NCBI GenBank assembly: GCA_929200255.1
Contig: CAKMYZ010000014.1
Location: forward strand, 46,950 to 110,949
DNA: 64,000 nucleotides
Direction of reading: 5' to 3'
Source: an uncultured Alphaproteobacteria bacterium
GTDB lineage: Bacteria > Pseudomonadota > Alphaproteobacteria > Rhodobacterales > Rhodobacteraceae
Shown: in pieces, positions 53,537 to 62,344 of the stretch
How positions within the stretch are numbered: the first letter of the stretch is position 1
Layout of the letters: each line of letters opens with the position of its first letter
Translations under genes and position numbers: made by a program
The notes under the pieces: model-generated
The model's database searches: none
What the model was told of the DNA's origin: nothing
Seen by the model: the letters and a program-made list of their open reading frames with translations, nothing else

Positions 53537-55117
53537 TCAGGCGGGTTGCTTAATCCATACTTCGACGCGTCGGTTGATCCGCCGACCATCTTCGGTATCG
53601 TTGCAAGCGGATGGCGAAACCTCACCAAAGCCGACCGACGAGAACCTCACGTTTGGAAGTCGATCCCCCGCAACCCTGCGGAACTCTTCTTCGACCAACG
53701 CTGCGCGGCGCTGGGACAAACTGATGTTGCCATCAAATTCACCGATAGTATCGGTGAATCCGACAAAGACAATTTCTGTACCTTCAGGCTGAGCTTCTAG
53801 ATATGTGATGAGACGTTGCTTATCGATCGCCGCCCGTTCGTCCAGGTTCGACGACCCGCTTCGGAACCGGAAAGTTGTGGACAGCCGGTCATAGTCTACC
53901 GTCTGGGCCAACATATCCCGCATGAAACCCGCTTCGTAAGGGTCATCGACCGGCGCGAGCAAAGCGCGTGCCCTTTGACCGTCTAGGGATTGATCACGGC
54001 GGTCAACCGCGAACCCGATGAAGCCAGCCTTCGTAATCTGATTGTCGGCGTCGACCGACTTGACGTAAGACAGGAAGTCTTGTGTGGCCTCAGTGACCGT
54101 ATCCTCACGCGTGTAAGCGTAAAGGCGACGCTGCAAGGCGTATTCTTCAGTTCGTGCAGAGAACGCATCCGGGCGCATTGCAATCCCGCAGTCGTTCACA
54201 ATGGTAAGTGGGTTGCCACCGCGCTGAAAGGCAAAACTAACATAAGCCAGCCCGCCGATGTTTTCGTCAATAAACCGCGATGCATCCGGGTTGGTTGCCA
54301 CAACAACGATGTCAGCACCTATCCCCGAGCCGCTGTCACCAAAAATGCGGCTTTCGAAAACTGAGCGGGTGCCAGATCCTTCCGGCAACGTTGTTGCCAA
54401 GATAGGGAGGTCAGCACCGCCAACCTCTGACCAATTTGTAATGCGACCTGCATAGATATCTGCAACTTGATCCTGTGTGAGCGATTTTACCGGGTTGTCG
54501 GGGTGTGTGATCAACACAAGGCTGTCAACAGCGATGACGTGTTCCTGGGAAGGGCTCACCATGTTTCCGCCCCCGGCATTGCGAATGGCGCGCGCTTCTT
54601 CCGGGCGAATGCGGCGGGACGCCATGCTCACGTCGATCTTGCTTGCTGCGATCAAGTCAAAGCCGTTGCCTGACGTTGTGGAGGAAACCAGAATGGTGGC
54701 CAGTTCGTCACCATATCCATCGTCGCCGGTTAACTTTGCGATCACCTCGTTTGGTGTCGTCGTCGGCTGCACATCGGCGGCGGCATTCCGCACCCCGGCA
54801 TAGCCGTCAAGTAGCAGAGGCATCAGGCCAAGCCCCACTGTATCCGAGCCGCCGATGTGAACATCGGCGCTGCCGACATGTGAAACCGGGCATCCATCAC
54901 CAAAACACGTCACTTGATCGGTGGCCACTCGGATCTGGCCCATTGTGGTTTCCAAAATATAGGCATTGCTTTCCACCCCGGCCAGCACGCCGACAATGTC
55001 GACTGATCCATCTTCCGATTTCAAGTTGACGGTTTGTGCGATTGCTGGAGAGGAAAAAGTCATCGCTCCTACAAGGGCAAAAATGGCGGTATTTAATCTG
55101 TTAGTTCGCATACTCAC
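53537..55117 (-). CDS. Phosphate-binding-protein-like and OmpA-domain fusion protein
   Basis: The 526-residue protein has a signal peptide (up to about 27). A PstS-like periplasmic binding region follows (about 60-370, with GSDTVGLGLMP, ASRRIRPEEA and TTLPEGSGTRSVFESRIFGD). Last comes an OmpA-family peptidoglycan-binding domain (about 405-524, FRFRSGSSNLDERA and GFGEVSPSACNDTEDGRRINRRVEVWI). This puts a solute-binding module on the cell wall. GTG 55117 is preferred because AAAGGGG lies eight bases upstream; ATG 55111 is the alternative. No pst genes are nearby. It is a single gene with its own terminator. Confidence 0.85.
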   Translation of the reverse strand: MSMRTNRLNTAIFALVGAMTFSSPAIAQTVNLKSEDGSVDIVGVLAGVESNAYILETTMGQIRVATDQVTCFGDGCPVSHVGSADVHIGGSDTVGLGLMPLLLDGYAGVRNAAADVQPTTTPNEVIAKLTGDDGYGDELATILVSSTTSGNGFDLIAASKIDVSMASRRIRPEEARAIRNAGGGNMVSPSQEHVIAVDSLVLITHPDNPVKSLTQDQVADIYAGRITNWSEVGGADLPILATTLPEGSGTRSVFESRIFGDSGSGIGADIVVVATNPDASRFIDENIGGLAYVSFAFQRGGNPLTIVNDCGIAMRPDAFSARTEEYALQRRLYAYTREDTVTEATQDFLSYVKSVDADNQITKAGFIGFAVDRRDQSLDGQRARALLAPVDDPYEAGFMRDMLAQTVDYDRLSTTFRFRSGSSNLDERAAIDKQRLITYLEAQPEGTEIVFVGFTDTIGEFDGNISLSQRRAALVEEEFRRVAGDRLPNVRFSSVGFGEVSPSACNDTEDGRRINRRVEVWIKQPA

Positions 55118-55668
55118 TTGTCCAGCCCCTTTTCTCTGGCGTCATGTGTCAAATGCGCCCGTCAAATCAGATCAAAATGGAAAGCTCAGTACCTACACTC
55201 ATGCGCATCAGAGGCAGATTTGCGGCAATATAAATCACCAGCATTGGTTTATTTCGAAACGTCAGTCGCTTGACCTCCCGCGGTGGAGACTTCCATATTT
55301 GCGTCTGTTAACGAAATCCAAGGCTCCAGAAATGGTTAATGAAATTGGCCCTGAAATGGCGGCTATTCTGCTTGGCGGGTTTTATCGTCTTTGACGATCT
55401 TCTCGCCGGATTGGGCCCCAGAAGTGCTGACGCCAGGCACGACCAGCGCCTTGGGTAGAACCTGATCAAGTCAGCCATTCATCACGTGTGCCCCACAAGA
55501 GCATTCACGGCTTCGACTATGGGCTGGGCATTCAAGAGAGCGCCTCCGATAAGATTTCTCAGAACCCTATTTCACAAAACAGATTCCTGCCAATCGAAAC
55601 CACGCCTCTTGGTGCGTGGTGGTCAAACTGATATCGTCAGTAACAACCTATTATGGAAAGGCTTCAAG
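55118..55668. other. Intergenic stretch with no recognised gene
   Basis: About 550 bp between two divergent genes. Short open frames occur on both strands but lack motif, family match and Shine-Dalgarno. ACCACGC (55599-55605) and GCGTGGT (55614-55620) form a 7-bp hairpin about 50 bp before the next gene, without a T tract; it may be part of that gene's leader. Promoters of both neighbours must lie here, but none is clear. Confidence 0.45.
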
Positions 55669-56067
55669 ATGATCCGTATTCTGATGATCGCCGCATGCAT
55701 GTGCCTTTGGGGCGCGTCAGCGACGGCAGAGGATGACTGTCCGATCTTTGAAACAAGAGCCTGGCATGCTTGGGTGGATCAGGCGGTTGAAGACGGTGGC
55801 AACAGACTGATTGTATTTGGTCAAATCGATCTACCTAACCCCGGCTATACAGTCGATTGGGAAGAAGGCCCAATGGATCGCATGAACCCACCATCGCTGC
55901 GCATACGCCTCACTGCAACTCCTCCTGAAGGGGCAGCAATTCAGGTGATTACACCAATTGATTTGACGTTGGTTATACCGACAACTGTGTCCACTTTCCG
56001 CTCAGTCTTTATTCTTTGTGGGGACCGATCGCTTGTTGAAATAGCGGATGTCTATCCAAAAGATTGA
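55669..56067 (+). CDS. Secreted protein of unknown function
   Basis: The 132-residue protein starts with a signal peptide (MIRILMIAACMCLWGASATA, cleavage likely before EDDCP). The mature part has two cysteines (DDCPIF and FILCGDRSL) that could pair, and a beta-rich pattern (RLIVFGQIDLPNPGYTVDW, RIRLTATPPEG). I do not recognise a named family, though small two-cysteine periplasmic proteins of this size are common. ATG 55669 has GGAAAGG six bases upstream; the longer frame starting at 55486 is not supported. It stands alone. Confidence 0.68.
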   Translation: MIRILMIAACMCLWGASATAEDDCPIFETRAWHAWVDQAVEDGGNRLIVFGQIDLPNPGYTVDWEEGPMDRMNPPSLRIRLTATPPEGAAIQVITPIDLTLVIPTTVSTFRSVFILCGDRSLVEIADVYPKD

Positions 56068-56410
56068 TGACATCTCAAAGTCTCGAGGCGAAGAGGCACA
56101 AATCGACACTTTGTGAGATGCGGGCCCCGAGATGCGCGTAACGGCTCTCCACAGGATTGCAGATCGGTGCCAACCTTGGTTTTGAACGGTGCATAGCAGA
56201 TATTAACGCAGCGAAGTTGCAGGTCCGCTTTGTCTCACCCTGCGCCCCTCGATATCGACACTTTGAACGGCTGGTTTCGATGTAGTCGTGATTAGGGGGC
56301 AATCAATCTGTCAAAATGGTCGATCAGATTTTGGGCGGTCGTGAAGCAATGGTTAGCAGGCACCCAAGGGTCGATCTATGTGGCACGGCACAAAACGAAA
56401 CACGATGGTG
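56068..56410. other. Intergenic stretch with no recognised gene
   Basis: About 340 bp between convergent genes. The phrase ATCGACACTTTG occurs twice (near 56103 and 56256), a short direct repeat without known meaning. A frame starting at 56341 is a shadow of the LuxR gene on the other strand. No terminator with a T tract was found. Confidence 0.4.
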
Positions 56411-57172
56411 TTAGAGGTCTGCGTCTATTACAAACATCTGGTTGTAAAATGCGGCCTTTAGAACGGCTTGGGCCGTTGTCTCCACATCCAACGCCTCTCG
56501 TGCTAGGCGCAGGTGCTTTTCAACGGTTGCAGCGGTCAACCCAAGCAAAAGGGCGATGTCCTGGGTCGTCTTGCCATCACCCACCCATTGCAACACTTCG
56601 CGCTGCCGCTTTGTCAGGTGCCGTTCGCCCGAATAGGGCAGGGTCAACAGTTTGAGGTGCATGACGTTGTTCATGACGATGATATCGTCGCCATGTTTCG
56701 CCCAGACCTGCTCAACCGCGTCTTGCGTGACACCGGGTTTCGCGGTCAGTGCAATCGCACCTTTCGTGCGCTCCGAGATCGACCGAAAGCTGATGGTATA
56801 GCCTGCCGTGACATCCATGGATTTGTTGAACTCCATCACCCGAAGCTCGCTAGCGGTGAGGTTATCGACGCGGTTCATATCCAGCATCCAGCGCCAGCTG
56901 CACGCGCCATCATTGGCAAGCGCCCAGCGTATCATTGGTGCGTGGTAATAGAGGCCTTCGTCAAAAAAGACCTTCATGTACGCATGGCTTTGTGTTGACA
57001 GCAGCACCCAATCCTGCGGATCACCCAGCCCCGTGGACGTGCGATATCGTGTATATCCGTACATCAGACGATCAAACCCATAGGTGGCCATCTGACGCGT
57101 GTGGATGTCCCACAGCTCTTCCACCGTGCGTGCGTTCGTCAGCTTTTCTAGCGCCTTCACAACTGCGGTCAT
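56411..57172 (-). CDS. LuxR-family regulator with autoinducer-binding domain (solo)
   Basis: The 253-residue protein has an N-terminal autoinducer-binding-type domain (about 10-165) and a C-terminal LuxR HTH (HLTKRQREVLQWVGDGKTTQDIALLLGLTAATVEKHLRLAREAL). No luxI gene is in the window, so it is a LuxR solo here. Relative to TraR, the residues at the Trp57, Tyr61 and Asp70 positions read Tyr65, Phe69 and Ala78, so three ligand-contact positions are changed. The ATG overlaps the aroQ stop by one base (TGATG). A longer start 23 codons upstream reads into aroQ. Confidence 0.85.
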   Translation of the reverse strand: MTAVVKALEKLTNARTVEELWDIHTRQMATYGFDRLMYGYTRYRTSTGLGDPQDWVLLSTQSHAYMKVFFDEGLYYHAPMIRWALANDGACSWRWMLDMNRVDNLTASELRVMEFNKSMDVTAGYTISFRSISERTKGAIALTAKPGVTQDAVEQVWAKHGDDIIVMNNVMHLKLLTLPYSGERHLTKRQREVLQWVGDGKTTQDIALLLGLTAATVEKHLRLAREALDVETTAQAVLKAAFYNQMFVIDADL

Positions 57173-57615
57173 CAGCGATCCCCGATATATGAAAGCAGTG
57201 CATCCATCGCGAGGGGATACCCGGCCGCGCCAAACCCACAAATCTGCCCCACAACAACGCGGGAGATAAATGATGTTTTGCGAAACTCTTCACGGGCATG
57301 AATGTTGGACAGGTGCAGTTCAACCGCAGGCAGGGCAATGCTTGCAATCGCATCCATCAATGCGACGGATGTATGTGTATAGGCCCCGGCATTCAGGATG
57401 ATCCCGGCATGAATCCCGCGCGCGGCATGGACCGCATCGATCAGCGCACCTTCGTGGTTGCTTTGACGAAAATCGATGGTGATACCCATCTCTTTTGCCT
57501 TTGCCTGGCAAAGCGCTTCGATATCCGCAAGCGTCATAGGTCCATAAACTTCGGGTTGGCGGGTGCCAAGCAGGTTCAGGTTCGGACCGTTAAGGATCAG
57601 AATGGAACGGGTCAT
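57172..57615 (-). CDS. aroQ: 3-dehydroquinate dehydratase, type II
   Basis: The 147-residue enzyme removes water from 3-dehydroquinate in the shikimate pathway. LILNGPNLNLLGTRQPEVYG (5-24) holds the active-site Tyr, DFRQSNHEGALIDAVH (Glu/His region) and HLSNIHAREEFRKTSFIS (His) are family signatures, and ILNAGAYTHTSVALMDAI lies between. The dodecameric type II enzyme has this size. It is first in a two-gene unit with the LuxR regulator, which overlaps its stop. No accBC pair, the usual alphaproteobacterial neighbour, is present. Confidence 0.95.
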   Translation of the reverse strand: MTRSILILNGPNLNLLGTRQPEVYGPMTLADIEALCQAKAKEMGITIDFRQSNHEGALIDAVHAARGIHAGIILNAGAYTHTSVALMDAIASIALPAVELHLSNIHAREEFRKTSFISRVVVGQICGFGAAGYPLAMDALLSYIGDR

Positions 57616-57716
57616 GCTGTGTCTCTAACAGCTTTTGGCAATTCGTTAAACGGAATCTTCGTACTGGATCAAAGCGTTGCAGGATGGCAGTTCCGTCGCG
57701 CCGCATTCACAGCTGA

Positions 57717-59930
57717 TCATCCCATCTCGCGCAGCCGCTTACGAACCCCGGCATTGGGGTTTCTATGCAGAATGTAAGCCCCCAGAGACCTTGCAAGATC
57801 CTTATGCCCACAGGCGACAGCGCGGTTGAACAACTCACGTTGATACCGTGGAAAATCACGTCGTTTCCGCAGCAACTGGTAGTAATCCGCAGAGGTCAGC
57901 GTACCATCCAATGCCCCCAGAATAATCGGTTTGAGGATACCCATCTGGTTCAGCGAACTGCCCAACCTGTGCCCCAGCAATGGCGCGCGCAGCCGTTGCA
58001 CGTTGTCTTGCGTAAACCGTGCCGCGTGCTGGGCATCCAGCGGCTCGTAGGGATCGTAGATCAATGACACCTGGCGGGCTGCCTTGCTCACCTCAGCCGC
58101 ATCGCCATAGGGGCCGGTGAAATCTCTGTTCCAGACCACCTTGTAGCGCGTTTCCCAGGGCACAACCGCCTTATCCACCGTCGATTGTGGTGAGATCGCG
58201 ACCACATCGCAGCCCGGTGCTGCGGGTGAAAATGCGCAGGCGGCATAGCCCCCCATGGATGCGCCATAGAACACAACCCGTTTGAATTGCTTGAAGAAGC
58301 CCTCGCTCTGCAATCGGTCGAATTGGGCACAAACCCAAGGATCACGGTACCAGGTCCATCCCCCGGCCAGAACACCCAACATCGACCAGCCTTGTGATGT
58401 GATCAGATCATAGCCCCAGGGGCGGCGGTCATCACGTTTGGTCATGGTGATATCAAGGTTGTCGAAGGTCACCACCAACGTGTCGGCACTTTGTGGTGCG
58501 TAAAGAAAACTATGACCTTCGGGTCCATCGAGATACCATCCGTTGGACCCTGCAAGCTTTTGCGCAATGGCCGACCACGCGGCGGCATTGCTTTGGGGGA
58601 CGGCTTTGACAACCGGAGTCAGCCTGATCCGCGAGACAGGCTTACCGTCGTGGTCATGGGTCGATAGCACGATGTTTTCGCCGTAGTCGCGCAGGAAGGG
58701 GAACGCACCGGATCCCTTGCGGATATCCATGAACAACCGGCTGTCCGCGTGCAAAAGCCCATCAAGGAGGAACCCAAGAGGCTTTACCCGGTGCCTGTCG
58801 CCAAACCCGGCAAGGTTCAACACAACATCAACCGGGCGCAGGGCCTCCGCTTGTCGGATCACTTTGATCCGCGCGGGATCGACGTCATTGTCGGTTAGGA
58901 ATGTGATGTAGGGGGCGATCCAATCGGCATCCTCATCGCCAAAGGCGCCGCGTTTGTCCACATTCACCAAATGCACGTCGCAGTCGAACTTGTGATGTAG
59001 TGCCAGGCACAGCCCCTTTGCCCCGCCGCTGATATCAGCAACCGTGTGAACATCGTGCAGGTCCACATCATCAGCCAATGCGCCATCAAAGACCGCAACG
59101 CCACGCCCTTTGATCGGGGCCAGATGCGGGGCGATGTCATGCTTGCGCACCAACATGTCCAGATAACTGCCTTTGGGGGGGAGGCCGCTGTGAATATTGC
59201 CCAATTGCCGTTTGTTGGAGGCCCAAAGGTGCAAAGCGGTGGTCTCATCCGTGATCAGACCTGCGGCCAGGTCCGCGCGGCGCAGGAACTTTGTCCGGTC
59301 CCGAAATGTCAGCGGGTAGAAGGCATTCAGCGGTTGCACATGATCCTGCAATCCCAAAGCATGCACATAATGGGTCACCATCAGCGGGCCCCAAACCCCC
59401 CATGGCTGCTGCGTGATATGCACCGGATCACCCGCATCGGCGCGCGCCTGCATGTCGCGCCGTTTGCCGCGCGGCAGAAACGGGGCAATAGATGTGCGAT
59501 CCGATGTGAAGGCCAACATTTGCGCCAGTATCTCACTGTCCGCAGGTAGCCCCAGCACAGCGTTGTTCACGCGCTTGTCGCCGGGCAGTTCAAACCCAAA
59601 CACATAGTCGCTGTCGTAATCCATCGGGCGGTGGCAGTAGACATCCGTATCCACCCAAATCATGCCGGGGTTCTGATGGATCATGTGCAGGCGGAACCAA
59701 TCGGCAAAAAGCGCAAAGCTATTCTTTTGCTCGTATTTGATGAAATCATCGGTATCGATGATCTCGCGCCCGTCACGACGGATCACGCCGTCGGGCACAT
59801 TGGGGATATCTTCGTAAGAAAACAGGGTGATCTTCTGGCCCTGATCAACAAAGGACTTCAGGCAAAGCTGCTCCATCCAGCTGAGGGCACCGCCGATCCA
59901 GAGCGTTCCAACTTCGCGTACCCGTGCCAT
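57717..59930 (-). CDS. Fused glycosyltransferase / alpha-beta-hydrolase-like protein
   Basis: The 737-residue protein appears to have three parts. The N-terminus (1-270) is a DXD-type glycosyltransferase: TLWIGGALSWMEQLCLKSF opens it, the DTD lies at 94-96 (IWVDTDVYC), and it resembles capsule/GT32-like enzymes. The middle (about 285-440) begins GRGVAVFDGALADDV and reads like a Rossmann-type nucleotide- or SAM-binding domain. The C-terminus (about 470-650) has an alpha/beta-hydrolase-like nucleophile elbow YGASMGGYAACAF near 555. The start is the second of two ATGs (59930; the other is 59933) given AAAAGGGGAC upstream. Divergent from another glycosyltransferase gene. Confidence 0.7.
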   Translation of the reverse strand: MARVREVGTLWIGGALSWMEQLCLKSFVDQGQKITLFSYEDIPNVPDGVIRRDGREIIDTDDFIKYEQKNSFALFADWFRLHMIHQNPGMIWVDTDVYCHRPMDYDSDYVFGFELPGDKRVNNAVLGLPADSEILAQMLAFTSDRTSIAPFLPRGKRRDMQARADAGDPVHITQQPWGVWGPLMVTHYVHALGLQDHVQPLNAFYPLTFRDRTKFLRRADLAAGLITDETTALHLWASNKRQLGNIHSGLPPKGSYLDMLVRKHDIAPHLAPIKGRGVAVFDGALADDVDLHDVHTVADISGGAKGLCLALHHKFDCDVHLVNVDKRGAFGDEDADWIAPYITFLTDNDVDPARIKVIRQAEALRPVDVVLNLAGFGDRHRVKPLGFLLDGLLHADSRLFMDIRKGSGAFPFLRDYGENIVLSTHDHDGKPVSRIRLTPVVKAVPQSNAAAWSAIAQKLAGSNGWYLDGPEGHSFLYAPQSADTLVVTFDNLDITMTKRDDRRPWGYDLITSQGWSMLGVLAGGWTWYRDPWVCAQFDRLQSEGFFKQFKRVVFYGASMGGYAACAFSPAAPGCDVVAISPQSTVDKAVVPWETRYKVVWNRDFTGPYGDAAEVSKAARQVSLIYDPYEPLDAQHAARFTQDNVQRLRAPLLGHRLGSSLNQMGILKPIILGALDGTLTSADYYQLLRKRRDFPRYQRELFNRAVACGHKDLARSLGAYILHRNPNAGVRKRLREMG

Positions 59931-60025
59931 CATGTCCCCTTTTCGACTTGCGTTGTTTCAAATCCCGCAGGTCAGCGTCAACTGCTAAATGCCCCATTGG
60001 TCGGACGTGATGTAGGCTTGTGTTG

Positions 60026-62335
60026 ATGCGCAATTGCCCCAATAAGATCACCTATGAAGACCCGCAGCCTGCAAACCGGCCAGTGATGGCTGGCACAGTG
60101 ATCCACCGCCGCTTGGCGGGGCAAGTGCTGGGCGATCACCACTTGATTGACGTGGTAAAGCAGGGCGTGGGCGATTGGTGCAGGGTAACGCTCTATTTTC
60201 TGGGCGCTGCCCACCCAGAGGCCATCACCCCCCCTAAGGGCGCAGCGCTTGTCGATGCCAAGAGCATTGGTGGATCAGTGGCGCTTCGTTATCAGATTCC
60301 CGCAGATCACCCCGCTGAGTTTCGCATCAATGGTGACCCGGTTCAGGTGCAGGCCAACACGCCAGAACTTGCGCTTCTAGAGGGGCACAATGCCTTTGTC
60401 GCCGTCAGAAATGGTGAACATGCTGACATTGTGCTGGACTGGCTAAGGTTTCATATCCGCAGCCAAGGCCTGCAAGGGGCAGTGATCCTTGATAGGGCCA
60501 AACCGGGCTACGACAATACCTTTGATGCCGAGCTGCAGCAAGGGATCCACCAGCTGGACGCGCCTTGCACAATCGTTGTGGTCCGCAGCGACACGCCGCT
60601 TGGCAAAACCAACCTGCCCGCCGAAGCGCACCCATTCTGCGCACCCGGCGCGCCTGGCAAAGATCGGATGAAGATCCCGAAACCGGACCCGTGGGCGGCA
60701 CCGCTTGGCGCGCTCAACTGGTTTGAAATCGCCAAGGACAGGTTTCTGGCCCAGGCCCGCGCAGTGGCGAACGTTGAGGCGCATGATCTGCTTGTCCGCG
60801 AGGGCGACACCGTCTTTGATAAGGCGATTGCGGCGAAAGGTGGTGTTGCGACGTTGATCGGGCAACACTGCTACCCTTGGCGAATCCGAAACGCGGGCAG
60901 CATCCACTTTGGCGATCACATCTGTACGCAGTTTGACGCAGACCGCGGGCGCAAACGCTGGTGCATCGCCCCGGCCAAAGCCCCCGAAGGTGCCACGTGG
61001 CGGCTCTTGCGGATCGGTAACGCCGTGCCGGACCCACAGCAGGTCAATCGGTTTCACCGGCATATGGCCCTGCGGCATCCCACCGACAGCGTTTCAACCA
61101 TTGTGCCCAAAAGTTCACTGGTCGAAAATAAAGCGCTCAGGCAGCAAGCGAAAGGTACCTTTGGGCACAAAGCCTTACGCGCGCCCAAGGTAAAGCTGAA
61201 ACAAGTGCCAAAGGGCAGGGGGCGCAGGGCGATTGTCACCACGATGAAGAATGAGGGGCCCTTTATCCTTGAATGGCTGGCCTATCATCGGGCGATCGGA
61301 TTTGACGATATCCTTGTCTACACCAATGACTGTACCGATGGCACTGACACGATGCTTGATATGCTCATGGACAAAGGCATTGTGATCCATCGCGACAACA
61401 AATTTCAGAAGATGGGACTGCGTCCGCAACATGCAGCGCTCCAAATGGCAGAGGATGAGCCGGTCATTCAGAAGGCCAAATGGGTGACCTGCATCGATGT
61501 TGATGAATACGTGAACATCAAGGTGGGCGACGGTACGCTGGATGCGCTTTTTGCCGCGGTGCCCGCAGCAAATCTGATTTCCATGACATGGCGCTTGTTT
61601 GGTAACGCTGATGTGGCAGCGTTCGAGGACAGGCCAATCACCGAACAATTCGATCTCTGCGCCCATGAAAACACCCGCAAGCCGCATCAGGCCTGGGGTT
61701 TCAAAACATTGTTTACGAACAACGGGATATTTCGCAAACTTGGTGTGCATCGGCCGAAGGGGTTAAACCCGCAGCTGTGGGACAAGATCGTTTGGGTTAA
61801 CGGATCAGGGCAGGCGATGCCCCGCACCATGTTCCGCAATGGCTGGCGTTCAACCTCTGCGACCTATGGGTATGACCTTGTGCAGTTGAACCATTACGCG
61901 GTGCGCTCAGCTGAGAGTTTTTTGGTGAAGCGCGACCGAGGGCGCGTGAACCATGTCGATAGGGATCAGGGCTTGGCCTATTGGTTTCGGATGAACAACA
62001 ATGTCGAATCCGATGATTCAATTGATAAAAATATCCACTTAATGCAGCATGAGCTTGCCAAGCTCATGGCCGATCCAGAGATTGCGGCTGCACATCGGGC
62101 CGCCGTGTCTGCGCATCGTGCAAAGATCGCCGAATTGCGCGATACGCCGGCCTATGCCGAATTCTATGCCAAACTGACCGGCGATAGGCTGAAGAAACTC
62201 GCACGCCTGCACGGGCACTTTGGGGCGCATGTTTACCTCGCAGGACCAGATGCCTTGCCTGATCACATCACCGATAAAGACCCCGACGGGACATGGTTCT
62301 TTACCGTCGACCCACCCGAAGAAACCAAGCATTAA
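60026..62335 (+). CDS. Large glycosyltransferase with N-terminal unknown region
   Basis: The 769-residue protein carries a glycosyltransferase family 2-like domain in its C-terminal half. From about residue 400 comes TTMKNEGPFILEWLAYHRAIG, VYTNDCTDGTDTMLDML and, near 490, a DVDEY metal-binding motif. The pattern is the Glyco_tranf_2_4/GT92-like branch, shared with the gene at 62345. The N-terminal 380 residues have no domain I can name; they may be a second transferase or acceptor-binding part. ATG 60026 is preferred over GTG 60020 and TTG 60023 just upstream. It is divergent from the fused gene at 57717. Confidence 0.75.
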   Translation: MRNCPNKITYEDPQPANRPVMAGTVIHRRLAGQVLGDHHLIDVVKQGVGDWCRVTLYFLGAAHPEAITPPKGAALVDAKSIGGSVALRYQIPADHPAEFRINGDPVQVQANTPELALLEGHNAFVAVRNGEHADIVLDWLRFHIRSQGLQGAVILDRAKPGYDNTFDAELQQGIHQLDAPCTIVVVRSDTPLGKTNLPAEAHPFCAPGAPGKDRMKIPKPDPWAAPLGALNWFEIAKDRFLAQARAVANVEAHDLLVREGDTVFDKAIAAKGGVATLIGQHCYPWRIRNAGSIHFGDHICTQFDADRGRKRWCIAPAKAPEGATWRLLRIGNAVPDPQQVNRFHRHMALRHPTDSVSTIVPKSSLVENKALRQQAKGTFGHKALRAPKVKLKQVPKGRGRRAIVTTMKNEGPFILEWLAYHRAIGFDDILVYTNDCTDGTDTMLDMLMDKGIVIHRDNKFQKMGLRPQHAALQMAEDEPVIQKAKWVTCIDVDEYVNIKVGDGTLDALFAAVPAANLISMTWRLFGNADVAAFEDRPITEQFDLCAHENTRKPHQAWGFKTLFTNNGIFRKLGVHRPKGLNPQLWDKIVWVNGSGQAMPRTMFRNGWRSTSATYGYDLVQLNHYAVRSAESFLVKRDRGRVNHVDRDQGLAYWFRMNNNVESDDSIDKNIHLMQHELAKLMADPEIAAAHRAAVSAHRAKIAELRDTPAYAEFYAKLTGDRLKKLARLHGHFGAHVYLAGPDALPDHITDKDPDGTWFFTVDPPEETKH

Positions 62336-62344
62336 TTGTTGATT

